A DNA stretch of 50,868 nucleotides from Gracilaria caudata (taxonomy: Eukaryota; Rhodophyta; Florideophyceae; Gracilariales; Gracilariaceae). The position numbers were made by a program, and so were the translations under genes. Shown here piece by piece: positions 28,422-37,727 of this stretch. How positions within the stretch are numbered: the stretch's first letter is position 1; every line of letters begins with the position of its first letter. The stretch is from assembly GCA_030374735.1 (NCBI GenBank), contig JASCIV010000086.1, forward strand, positions 1 to 50,868, read 5' to 3'. A model generated the notes under the pieces. That model was not told where the DNA came from, did not search any database, and worked only from the letters and a program-made list of their open reading frames with translations.

Positions 28422-29472
28422 TGTGATTAGTAATGAGAACGTTAGCTTTTTGGAACTTCATCTTAGAAAGATGGTTTCGTTTTCTTCAGGCTAGTGACTA
28501 CTCTCATCATGCTGCTACATTTGAACTTCAAATGAAAAGGACAACAGAGAGGGTGATACGTTAAAAGTGTTGTAGTCGTGAATGCCCCTTCGGAATGGAG
28601 TCTTACCCCCTATTAAATAGAAATCAAACACTAAAATCTTTCTCTCCGTCTGCTTTTGATAGTATAAGGTACTGGTACTTCAACGAGTCCCAAAACATAA
28701 TGAAGTGTACCGTGCTACACTTGCTCTATTGCCATGAATGTTCCAGACATTGTATTGGGGATACATCGAAAGGCTCGGCGCGGGCAGTCTTATCTCGTTC
28801 GCGACGAGAAAAGAACTGTAAACTGTACTGGACTGCTGATATCACAACAGCTGGAGTATCCTTCATGATGGAGTTGCCTAGAGACCTCCGCAACGTGAAT
28901 TGTGCACCAAAAGAGCACGTCTTGTGTCCATGAAACCAGATCTGGGTGTTTAGGAGCAAGCCTCTGGGCTTTCCCTCTTTACGTGCTATCATCAAGCAGG
29001 TGGACCACCTACGTGTTGGTGCCTAATTAGGAGTGATGGCCACCTCCTAAAATTTGAATAATTTCTTGCGAGAAACGCCATGCGTATTTAAGTTCGCGAT
29101 TTTGCCGCCTATGCCGATGGAATCGCCGATATTGCCAGTAAGAGGGTTAGAACGCTACCTTGTACCCTAGGCATCCGGGTTCTCTTCTCCACAGAGATAA
29201 GCAACGCTCATTGAAGCCTCTAGAGAAAATATTCGTTCAGCCTTTGCTACTTTGCTTGTCGGGACCCTCGTGCTAATCAAGGGGAAACCTTGGCTTTTAT
29301 AAACTTTCCGCTTGGATTGAAGGGTTGTCTTCCGCTGAACCTTTGTTTGGGTTGAATTTCCACTGCCGGCTGTCGATACGGATACTCCGAAATTCGCTTA
29401 CAATTACCAAGCTTATCAGCCGAGTATACTAATCTCCAAGCTTAAGGTATGGCTTAACTTCGTGGGCCCAAC
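28422..29472. other. Intergenic stretch (1.05 kb)
   Basis: This lies between the tandem genes KLHDC4 and the Bub2-like gene. There is a weak inverted repeat TTAGGAG/CTCCTAA at about 29024-29050. Open frames are short and unconvincing. The last 150 nt is presumably the promoter of the downstream gene. Confidence 0.4.
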
Positions 29473-30558
29473 ATGGGCATGAGAAACGATAGCCTCCGTC
29501 AACGCTATCTGGAGGTTCTTAATTCTGATACCCCAGCCAATATCGATTCGCTCCGACGGCTTGTTTTGCTTGAAGGGTTCCCTAGTGACGCGAATGATCT
29601 GAACACCGCAGACTTCGGCCGATGTTCTCTTCGCGGGATAATTTGGAAGGCATTGCTAGGGATTGGAGTTGTCGACGTTCATGAATACGCCACTCTAGTT
29701 CGGAAGGGGCCTTCTGCGGAGGATTCAAGGGTTAGAGAAGATGCCCGTCGAACTTTCTCGAAAAGCGATGACTTCACAACCCGGGTCCCAACAGAGAAGA
29801 TTATACGAGTGCTCAACGCGTACGTTTGGGCGTGCGACAACCAAAGAGGCATATACGCGCAAAGCATGAGTCTGCTTGCAGCACCTTTTCTGTACGTCAT
29901 GCCGGAACCCGATGCTTTTCACTGCTTTCGTATCTTTCTAGAGCGCAAGGTTCCATCGTATGTGAAACGATACTCTGGAGCACGATATGGTTGTGAACTT
30001 CTTGAGAAATGTCTCATGGCAACTCATCCTAAGCTGCACCAATTGTTCGCTAAGCATGGTTTAAATCCTGAAGTTTACGCATTCCCGTCAATATCATCGC
30101 TTGGAGCTTGTGTTCAACCCATGTCAGACACCGTGCGACTGTGGGATGTGCAACTGGCGTACGGGGTTCACATGCATATTCTATTCACGTTAGCCAGATT
30201 GCACCTAGCCAGCGACGCCATTTTTGATTCTGCTCGCAACTCATCGTCAACGCCGCTCATAACCCGGGAACTGGAGCAAGGGCTTGGTCTTGACGCTGAG
30301 ACAGTCTTAGCAAAGGCAGTACCGCTGGTCGGGAAGCTCAATTCTGTCCTGTACTCCCAACTAGTGTCGCATTCGGTGAGCCTTCCGGAAGAATCAAGAG
30401 GTACGCTACGGCTTGGCCCAGCTCTCGACAGACGTGTTATGGAACGCTTCGACTTGGTGCAGACAATGAAGAGCCCCCTTCCATCCGCATCACCAACGAG
30501 AACCTCAGAAGATGGTCATGGTTCTTCGAGTACATCTAACAATAACGAAGGAAAATGA
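29473..30558 (+). CDS. Bub2/Cdc16-type TBC-domain GTPase-activating protein
   Basis: This 361-residue protein is nearly all TBC domain. It opens with a short region, then CSLRGIIWKALLGIG and EYATLVRKGPSAEDSRVRED, where V87-x2-D90-x2-R93 matches the IxxDxxR arginine-finger motif. YAQSM (Gln130) matches the YxQ glutamine finger. The pattern 'LRxxIWKxLLGI...KGPS...I..D..RTF' and the small size are those of fungal Bub2/Cdc16, which inactivates the Spg1/Tem1 GTPase with Byr4/Bfa1 at spindle poles. The C-terminal 40 residues are Ser/Thr-rich and disordered. The role in an alga is inference. Single exon. Confidence 0.75.
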   Translation: MGMRNDSLRQRYLEVLNSDTPANIDSLRRLVLLEGFPSDANDLNTADFGRCSLRGIIWKALLGIGVVDVHEYATLVRKGPSAEDSRVREDARRTFSKSDDFTTRVPTEKIIRVLNAYVWACDNQRGIYAQSMSLLAAPFLYVMPEPDAFHCFRIFLERKVPSYVKRYSGARYGCELLEKCLMATHPKLHQLFAKHGLNPEVYAFPSISSLGACVQPMSDTVRLWDVQLAYGVHMHILFTLARLHLASDAIFDSARNSSSTPLITRELEQGLGLDAETVLAKAVPLVGKLNSVLYSQLVSHSVSLPEESRGTLRLGPALDRRVMERFDLVQTMKSPLPSASPTRTSEDGHGSSSTSNNNEGK

Positions 30559-30926
30559 CCATTCGGTAATCTTCCGCATCACCTCGTGTCAGTCTGACAT
30601 ATAGACACTTAATGAGTATTATTCGAGGAGATGAGAGTGATAGAACATGTTCTCTGGGATATGAATACAGTTCTAAAGTGCGAAAGTTGTATAGTCGCGA
30701 TTGAGCGCTCAAGAGTTCGCCAGCGTTCATGTAAATATTTGTTCTTGTGGCTCGAAAGGTGAACGATATGCACCAAGGGGCCATTCAACATCCAACCCCG
30801 TTTGCAATATCTAGAACCTGATGCCATAGGTCGGATGTATTTGATGGAATGAGTTCCCTTCTTTAAAGTCTATGTTTGTACAACTCGAGCTGTCGTTTTC
30901 TTCGCATAACTCCATCGAAATCTTTA
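30559..30926. other. Convergent 3' intergenic region
   Basis: These 368 nt lie between the tail-to-tail Bub2-like and WDR75 genes. Nothing recognised. Confidence 0.4.
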
Positions 30927-33875
30927 TCACTTTGTCTTTGAGGATTGGGGGTGTTCAATTTCAATTAGGCTGCGACAAAATAATCGGCCTTCAGTTTCAT
31001 TCTTCTCCACACTGGGCGAATTACGCTTCAATGGTAGCCCGTTCTTTCTAGCGATGTCTTTCGTAGTTTCGCTAACCTTTCCACTTTTAACAGGTGTGTT
31101 TTCCGTCTCTTTTTCACGTAATCCGCGACGGATCACCAGCAATGTGTCCATGAATTGGGTGAGTCTGGACGTAACGGATCCTTGGACGTCCACAGCACCC
31201 TGGAAGACCTCCGAAAGTGCCCCTGTAACATCACTGAATTTAATAATATCTGTGTGCTTCCTGAAAACGTCGTTGTGATTCGTATCAGAAAGTTTACGTT
31301 CAGTATCCCCGTTTTTCTCGTTGGATACTCGAAACTCATCTTGCCACGCGTTTCCGAGAAGCCGTTCAAGATTACCATTTTGCTTGCTGTTCTGGACAAC
31401 CGGAGCGGGAGTTGATATCTCTTCGGTAACTGCGGAACTTGTATCTTCAGTTGACTCATAGGTGTTATGCACGGTAGCTTTTAGATTTGAATCAAACGAT
31501 ACGAGCGATCGAGTAGAACAAATTGAAGCATTTCCAAGCTGAACAAACACTAATGCAGCGACTTTGAGACCCGGAGATAAACGGAACACGTTTGTCGGTA
31601 CTGGAGATCCTCCATGAAAGACAGCGATTGCGGTATCCAATTTGTTTAACATCTCTTGATCCGAATGACATAACCCTTTGCGTTTCCCAGTTAGATTTTG
31701 ATGCAACACTTCATGGTTCAAGTCCTTCGCTGCTTCTTTGGCTCTTAATTCCTTCTTTTCCGGAGCGCTAGAACCCATTTCTCCTGTGTCGCCATCGATA
31801 GACCCCTTATTACTGGAAGCTAATAGCTCGCCCATAGCGATATTGCCAGAATGAGGTTCACGATTTGCACGATTGTCGTCGTCATCGAGACAGAGCAGGT
31901 TCGAAGATGCGACCAGCGGCGGAATGTGGATCGATATCGCGATTCGGTTCGAATCTTCGTCCACCACCAGACTGCGAGGATCACAATAAAACCTATGTGA
32001 CCACCATATACCTTGGGTAATCACATTCCACGCATACAAACAGTTCTTGGTAGTGGCCAGAAGAATTGGCACCCTACCGCCAATGAAAACTAGCTTTCGG
32101 ACAAGCTCATGATGTGGAGGATGTACCAGCACTCGCAAAAGTTCGAGATTGATCTTAGAATTGGTAGCCAAGGACTCTCTTTCTTTGTCATTCGTTACTT
32201 CCATTGACTTGGGGTCTTCCAAGCCTTCCGTGGTTTCAATCGCCCATATTGTTATAACGTTTCCATAGGCGACGGCCTGCAAAGAGCCATCTGCCGAAAA
32301 GGCAACAGCATGAGATGGCAACCCCTTGTACGACTTTTCGGACTCGCAACGCCACGAGTTTGTTTCTGAAGCAGTGTCACACCATAATCTGGCTGTACCA
32401 CAAGACGAAGTTGTTAACAAATGCGGTAGACTAGGGTGGAACGACATATCTGTTACGGGATTTCCTGAACCATGCGGTTCGTTTATCACGGTTACTAGAT
32501 TAAAGCCCCCATTTGCTGCTCGGTTCCACAGCCTCAGATTGTATACACCTTTCTTCGCGCCGTAAAATTTGGTGTCGACGGCTCGCAAATCTTGATGATC
32601 AATGGTAGCGATCAAATCCCTTTCTTTGTGAACGGCGATGGAGGTGACCAAAAGCTCATCTGGGCGATCATGCTTTTCATCTCTTAGTTTTTGCTCGGAG
32701 ATGCTGTTTCTTGGAGCCACCGCATGTTCATCTACCTGTTCACCCGTACAGACATCAAACAACTGAATAGTAGGTCCAGTTCCAGTTAACCAAAGTCTTG
32801 ATGGATTCGTTCTATCGTTCACCGCGGCAAAGTGGTTTAGGAGAGAAGGATCCACTCTGGATGAAAAAAGATGTCTTGGGTTGTCCTGAGAGATGTGGAG
32901 GAGCCGAGATGCGACGCCACGAATTGTTTCCACTACAACACCAGTACGTTGATCAATAATACGCACGGCATTATCTGCGTGTGTCGTAGCGTAAACCTTC
33001 TCGTCCGGAGAAACTGCTATTCCTACAATGGGAGCTCTGAGATTAGGAAGAAAAGTTTTGATTCCAAAACTTGTTCGGCTCATCTGCCATGAGACAAGCA
33101 CTGTCTCATTCCCACCAGAGAGTAGCACTCGACCCTGATGGCAAAAACTTAGGCCTTGTACGGCAGAAGGATGCCAATGAAGCTTGGAGACACCTAGTGA
33201 GCTCGGTTGACGAATGTTTCTCCCTCTCTTTAACAAAGAAAGCGTTTTGATAATATCGTGGTAAATCCAAATTACACCCATTTCGTCGCCAACAGCCAGT
33301 TTGGAAGCATCAGCAGTGATTGCAACAGACGTAAGGCGTCTCCGATAAGGCACCGTCAGAAGTGGCTCCAGTTCGGTTTTGGTAGTAATGTGCAATGCGT
33401 TTCCTTCAATAATGGCGATTATGTGACTGTCCTTGGCAGATACGATTATACCTTCCTCGCTTTTCACAAGTTGATGACGACGCCTCGTAATTATGCGCGA
33501 CCGGCGCTTGATTTTGATGCCGAAATCGATAATGTTCAGTTCCTGGTTCGCATAGCTTACTACTTGGGTGGAAGAAACCAAGTCGACACTTGAAAGAGGG
33601 CGACCGATGTCCAAAGTACGCAAACAATGGCCACTTTGAAGATCCCATATACGCACGGTACCATCTTTTGAAGCTGAAGCAACACGCATATCAGGCATGG
33701 AAATGACTGATGTTACAGGGGATGTGTGGCCGATGTATGAGGCGATGCATTTGGGTGGGGACTGTGAGACGTCATACGTGCGAAGAATAGCACCAAATGG
33801 AACAGTAAGATATGTTGACGAAGACGCCCATGCGACTGGGATTGACGCGACAACACCAGCTGTTGACACGTTCAT
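30927..33875 (-). CDS. WDR75: WDR75/Utp17-like WD40 protein of the SSU processome
   Basis: A 982-residue protein with two WD40 arrays. In the first, YIGHTSPVTSVISMP, ASASKDGTVRIWDLQSGHCL and a segment WHPSAVQGLSFCHQGRVLLS-GG follow the order seen in human WDR75/yeast Nan1. A second array includes PVTDMSFHPSLPHLLTTSSC and AVAFSADGSLQAVAYGNVIT. A long disordered C-terminal third (about 700-980) is rich in Ser, Glu and Lys. Utp17 belongs to the t-UTP group, which couples rDNA transcription to early pre-18S processing in the nucleolus. The first ATG is at 33875; the frame upstream opens only with TTG. No intron is seen. Confidence 0.8.
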   Translation of the reverse strand: MNVSTAGVVASIPVAWASSSTYLTVPFGAILRTYDVSQSPPKCIASYIGHTSPVTSVISMPDMRVASASKDGTVRIWDLQSGHCLRTLDIGRPLSSVDLVSSTQVVSYANQELNIIDFGIKIKRRSRIITRRRHQLVKSEEGIIVSAKDSHIIAIIEGNALHITTKTELEPLLTVPYRRRLTSVAITADASKLAVGDEMGVIWIYHDIIKTLSLLKRGRNIRQPSSLGVSKLHWHPSAVQGLSFCHQGRVLLSGGNETVLVSWQMSRTSFGIKTFLPNLRAPIVGIAVSPDEKVYATTHADNAVRIIDQRTGVVVETIRGVASRLLHISQDNPRHLFSSRVDPSLLNHFAAVNDRTNPSRLWLTGTGPTIQLFDVCTGEQVDEHAVAPRNSISEQKLRDEKHDRPDELLVTSIAVHKERDLIATIDHQDLRAVDTKFYGAKKGVYNLRLWNRAANGGFNLVTVINEPHGSGNPVTDMSFHPSLPHLLTTSSCGTARLWCDTASETNSWRCESEKSYKGLPSHAVAFSADGSLQAVAYGNVITIWAIETTEGLEDPKSMEVTNDKERESLATNSKINLELLRVLVHPPHHELVRKLVFIGGRVPILLATTKNCLYAWNVITQGIWWSHRFYCDPRSLVVDEDSNRIAISIHIPPLVASSNLLCLDDDDNRANREPHSGNIAMGELLASSNKGSIDGDTGEMGSSAPEKKELRAKEAAKDLNHEVLHQNLTGKRKGLCHSDQEMLNKLDTAIAVFHGGSPVPTNVFRLSPGLKVAALVFVQLGNASICSTRSLVSFDSNLKATVHNTYESTEDTSSAVTEEISTPAPVVQNSKQNGNLERLLGNAWQDEFRVSNEKNGDTERKLSDTNHNDVFRKHTDIIKFSDVTGALSEVFQGAVDVQGSVTSRLTQFMDTLLVIRRGLREKETENTPVKSGKVSETTKDIARKNGLPLKRNSPSVEKNETEGRLFCRSLIEIEHPQSSKTK

Positions 33876-34261
33876 ACTGGAAAGTCTTGGCAGAAGATCA
33901 GATTTTGTTGAACCAAAGCAGCGGCAAAGCGGCAAAAGTTTGTCGGTGCTGCGGTCTCGAAGTATTTAAGACAGGTTTGCACTCTATAACCAATTACATT
34001 CTATATCGTTGGCAAGTGTCTGAAGGACTGACATCGCTCCTACTACCCATGTCGTAGAAGGCGCGGGGTGGTGCCGTATACCGGTCGGCGGTGGCGAGGC
34101 AAAGCATTAGATAGATCTGTGACCTGTATTACAGCAGGGTCCACCCCATCCAAGATAGGTTTCCACGTTTAATAAATTGCAGACGAACTTTTGGATTCTG
34201 GACTGTCTTCAATGCTTTGCACATATTTGCACCGTTGGTACACGACATTCTGCTCATTCTC
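33876..34261. other. Spacer between WDR75 and tRNA-Arg
   Basis: This contains the WDR75 promoter side and the 3' flank of the tRNA. No further gene was recognised. Confidence 0.4.
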
Positions 34262-34274
34262 AAAAAAAAAAAAA
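34262..34274 (-). terminator. RNA polymerase III terminator of tRNA-Arg
   Basis: A run of 13 T on the minus strand starts 9 nt after the tRNA discriminator base. This is a strong Pol III stop. Confidence 0.85.
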
Positions 34275-34283
34275 TGCGATTCG

Positions 34284-34367
34284 CGAACCCGGCGGGACTC
34301 GAACCCGCAATCTATAGATTAGAAGTCTATCGCCTTCACTGGCTGTTATCCATTAGGCCACGGGTCC
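34284..34367 (-). tRNA. tRNA-Arg(UCU) with an 11-nt insertion in the D-loop
   Basis: This is 84 nt where 73 is normal. Acceptor GGACCCG pairs with CGGGTTC (one G-U), discriminator G. D-stem GCCT/AGGC. Anticodon arm ATAGA-CTTCTAA-TCTAT, anticodon TCT. Variable AGATT. T-arm GCGGG-TTCGAGT-CCCGC. Internal promoters are intact: A box TGGCCTAATGG, B box GGTTCGAGTCC. Every helix pairs, but the D-loop is 19 nt (34336-34354) instead of about 8. The extra 11 nt (about ACAGCCAGTGA) most likely form an ectopic intron that must be removed to make a standard tRNA. No intron sits at the usual 37/38 position. No 3' CCA is encoded. Confidence 0.92.
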
Positions 34368-34988
34368 TGCTACGCGCACAATCCACTGGGACATCGCCAG
34401 TATTTATATTAGACGCAAAAACGGAACAGAAATATCAAATTTCCACCAATCAAAATGCAGCATTTCTGTACACGAAGCACACGTCTGGAATGCAAGGGTT
34501 TGTCCCAGCCACTGAATGCAAAGTGCATTCTTTCGCAGCATGGGAGCTCTGGAGGCCAGAACAGCATGTTTGTGGCTCAGAATGGTGCCCCAAATTTCGG
34601 TTGGGTTCATCTCGCGCTCCCTGTTCGTTCTCCGGCCAGTCCTCGTTTCACACCCAACGATGTTCATCGAGCGATGCGCACATCATGACGCGCATCATGA
34701 CTGTGGCCGATTCGTGACCGTCAACCAGAGCAGATACTGTATATCGTTCATCACCTCCACTCACGTTATTTGACAGGCATGACAGCAAACAGTTCTATCC
34801 ACTACACAGCTTTAACAGTTACAGCTGATGAGCTTTGACACACTGCACGCGAACCGCGTTTGTTGACTTGAACACTTCGCTGTCAATGTGAGTGATCGTA
34901 CTGTCCGTGAGCACTATTGCTTCGACTTATGTTTCGGGACTTGACCTCTTCGAAAGAAGACCAATCCCCGACTAACTTACTGCCGTAA
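34368..34988. promoter_or_regulatory. Spacer between tRNA-Arg and the SPATA20-like gene
   Basis: This 621-nt region holds the divergent 5' flanks of both genes. Open frames are short. Nothing else was recognised. Confidence 0.35.
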
Positions 34989-37418
34989 ATGCGTCACCGT
35001 GACCTATGCCATTTGTGCGACTCTCGTGTTCCCGCGTTTTCTACCTTCGCTTCAAGTTTTGTCCATGTCCAGAGTTCCCGCCCGCAACCGTTCGTCTGTA
35101 CGCGGCCGGGGTTTCAGTTGCAATCATCGGTTTTCTCTCCAGTCCCCACAAACACGCTGAGTCGTAAGCGCTACCACATTCCCTTCAGAAGCTCACTTCA
35201 AAGTCGCAACACCGCTGCCAATCGCTCGAGGTTGTCAAATGAATCTGCTTCAAGTCACCTTGGAGCCCAAACTGGCCAGCCAAACTACCTCATCTCCGAA
35301 ACAAGCCGCTTCCTTGCAGATTCTGCGTATGATGTTGTATGTTGGTACCCATGGGGTCATCAAGCGTTTGTGGCAGCCCGGAGCTCTCAGAAGCCCATAC
35401 TTTTGTCTTCAGGTTTCTTGAGTTGCCATATGTGTGACGTAATGTCTGAGCATTTTCGTGATCCTGACATTGCGCGCATTCTAAATGAGAGGTTCATTTG
35501 TGTTAAGGTTGATCGCGAAGAGCGCCCCGATGTCGATTCAGTGTATAACTCTTTTGTACAGGCCGTCACGGGCAGAACAGGGTGGCCTCTCACATGCTTT
35601 TTGACTCCCAGTCTCATTCCTTTTGTAGGCACAACGTATCTTCCCAAAGACAGACTAATGAACGCCGTGAAGTCGATTGCAGAGCGATGGGAGACAAATC
35701 GTGAAATGGTAGAGGCAGATGGCAAAAAAGTTGTCGGAGCCTTGCGGGACTTGTTTGCGCGCAGAAAGACTGCTTCGCCACAACACGTCAACTTCGAAAC
35801 TTTGCACCACGCTTTCGATGCCGCTGTTGCCAGTTTTGACGTCGAAAACGGAGGCTTTGGTTCGGCACCCAAGTTTCCACGCCCTTCTGTATTCGAATTT
35901 TTACTTTCTGTGCATCAGTCAAACCAGCTTGATGACAGAGTACGATTTGAAGCATTGGATATGGTGTTAGACAGTTTGCGACGTATAGCTCAAGGTGGTA
36001 TCCACGATCATGTGGGAGGAGGATTCTTTAGGTATTCCCTCGATGCATCGTGGCAAGTACCGCACTTTGAAAAGATTCTTTCGGACCAGGTTCAGCTTGC
36101 GCTCACCTTCTTACATGCGTATCTGCTGTCGGGTGAGCAGCAGTTTCGCCATGTGGCGTGCAAGACTTTGGATTTTGTCAAGCGAGAAATGCGAAACGAG
36201 GATACTGGTGCGTTTTATAGCGCTATTCACGCCGACTCGCAGCCGTTGTACGATATTACTAAAACAGCTGCGGAAGGCGCGTTTTACACCTTCAGTTCCT
36301 TTGAATTAAAGCTGATACTTGGAGAGCCAGCAAGCACAATCTTCCAGAAACGTTTTGGAGTCACAGCAGCGGGCAATGTTTCGGAATCAGCTGTCGCGAA
36401 GGCTGAGTACAATGGTCTGGAAGGCCTCAACGTACTGCGCATCGATTCCTCCATAGCGCAAATTGCGGAAGAAGTGGGCCTTTCAGAAGAGCAGATAGCG
36501 AGCATACTGAGCAATTCTCTGGGAAAGGTTCTGGAGGAACGGGAAAGAAGACCAAGGCCGCCGACAGATGACTTATCTGTGACTTCTTGGATGGCTCTTG
36601 CAATTTCCGCGTTTGTGAGAACAGGGCGGTGTTTGAATAGACCAGACTATGTGGAGGTTGCTCAAAAAGCTGCCGGTCTAATTAGACAATCTATGGTTAT
36701 TCGCATTGATGATGATTCCGATGCTGTATACCTCGCCCGTGGTTACCGTGGAAAGCGAGGGGTAGTGGAAGCATTTGCAGACGACTATACATACAGCATA
36801 CAAGCCTTCTTGGACTGCTATGAGGTTACAGGTGACTTAGGATATCTGCATTTTGCTAGACAGCTACAAAACGCGTTAGATGTTCGATTTTGGGATCAAG
36901 ATGGGTATTGCAATGCAGTGAAAGGCGACAACGATATTTTATTGAGAAGAGTGGAGGATTATGACGGTTCTGAACCTGCAGCATCTAGTGTAGCTGTCCT
37001 TAATCTTGTCCGTATGGGGTCTTTGTTTGGAGATGACCGGCTATGGACCCGGGCAAAGTGTGTAATGAACTCATTCAAAGCAACTTTTGAAACGAGTCCT
37101 CTGGCTATGCCTCTCCTGCTTACTTCTGCGTACCCACTTGTTCGAGACTTACCACAAAAAGTAGTCGTCTTTGGAAACAACCAGGAGGCTTCCAACTTAC
37201 TGGATGTATACTGGTCGCAAGGTCTCCCACGCCACATCAGCATGCTGAGACTCCCATTCAAAAACTGTTCACGAAAACTCGCGCAATACTTTTCCTCTGA
37301 TCGGCAGCACTTGGCACAGGACTTAAAGAACAAAGCTGCGTTTGTGTGCACAGGTGAGGTTTGTCTTGAACCAACTAGTGATCCTGACCATTTTCTGACT
37401 GAGCTTAGACAGCTTTAG
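34989..37418 (+). CDS. SPATA20/YyaL-like protein (thioredoxin-like DUF255 plus six-hairpin domain)
   Basis: This has 809 residues, single exon. About 1-95 is Ser/Arg-rich and organelle-targeting in character. The thioredoxin-like domain (about 95-260) shows VVCWYPWGHQAFVAA, FLSCHMCDVMSEHF, FICVKVDREERPDVDSVYN and GWPLTCFLTPSL. The remainder is an (alpha/alpha) barrel with GIHDHVGGGFFRYSLDASWQ and HFEK, as in the family. The usual CHWCHVM redox-like motif reads CHMCDVM here: both cysteines are kept but Trp and His are changed. Biochemical function of the family is not established; a role in redox or sugar-related metabolism has been suggested from the fold. Confidence 0.85.
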   Translation: MRHRDLCHLCDSRVPAFSTFASSFVHVQSSRPQPFVCTRPGFQLQSSVFSPVPTNTLSRKRYHIPFRSSLQSRNTAANRSRLSNESASSHLGAQTGQPNYLISETSRFLADSAYDVVCWYPWGHQAFVAARSSQKPILLSSGFLSCHMCDVMSEHFRDPDIARILNERFICVKVDREERPDVDSVYNSFVQAVTGRTGWPLTCFLTPSLIPFVGTTYLPKDRLMNAVKSIAERWETNREMVEADGKKVVGALRDLFARRKTASPQHVNFETLHHAFDAAVASFDVENGGFGSAPKFPRPSVFEFLLSVHQSNQLDDRVRFEALDMVLDSLRRIAQGGIHDHVGGGFFRYSLDASWQVPHFEKILSDQVQLALTFLHAYLLSGEQQFRHVACKTLDFVKREMRNEDTGAFYSAIHADSQPLYDITKTAAEGAFYTFSSFELKLILGEPASTIFQKRFGVTAAGNVSESAVAKAEYNGLEGLNVLRIDSSIAQIAEEVGLSEEQIASILSNSLGKVLEERERRPRPPTDDLSVTSWMALAISAFVRTGRCLNRPDYVEVAQKAAGLIRQSMVIRIDDDSDAVYLARGYRGKRGVVEAFADDYTYSIQAFLDCYEVTGDLGYLHFARQLQNALDVRFWDQDGYCNAVKGDNDILLRRVEDYDGSEPAASSVAVLNLVRMGSLFGDDRLWTRAKCVMNSFKATFETSPLAMPLLLTSAYPLVRDLPQKVVVFGNNQEASNLLDVYWSQGLPRHISMLRLPFKNCSRKLAQYFSSDRQHLAQDLKNKAAFVCTGEVCLEPTSDPDHFLTELRQL

Positions 37419-37727
37419 CAACAATTGGAAAGAGATCAACGACATCAGAAACCATAGCACCCAACGCTAAATTTCAATCGCCTTATTGTCTACACCATCT
37501 CCCCTCGTATGCACAAGCTTTTAAGAGTCTCCAGATCCTCAGCGCTGTGAGGCAATTTGATACTAATAGTGTCTCTCATTTTAAAGACAACGTTGAAAAT
37601 GGCAGTTACGCGCTCCTTCCATATCGTTCCAGAAAGGCACTGGGTACAAGGGTAACTCCTTTTAACTCGCGCGTGGGTCTTATTTTCGTTCAGGGTCACC
37701 CAAAGAAATCTGAATTTGCCCGTACCC
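37419..37727. other. Convergent 3' intergenic region
   Basis: These 309 nt lie between convergent genes. One exact TACAAGGGTA (37645-37654) and a related TACCCTTACA (about 37722) occur here. No gene was recognised. Confidence 0.4.
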
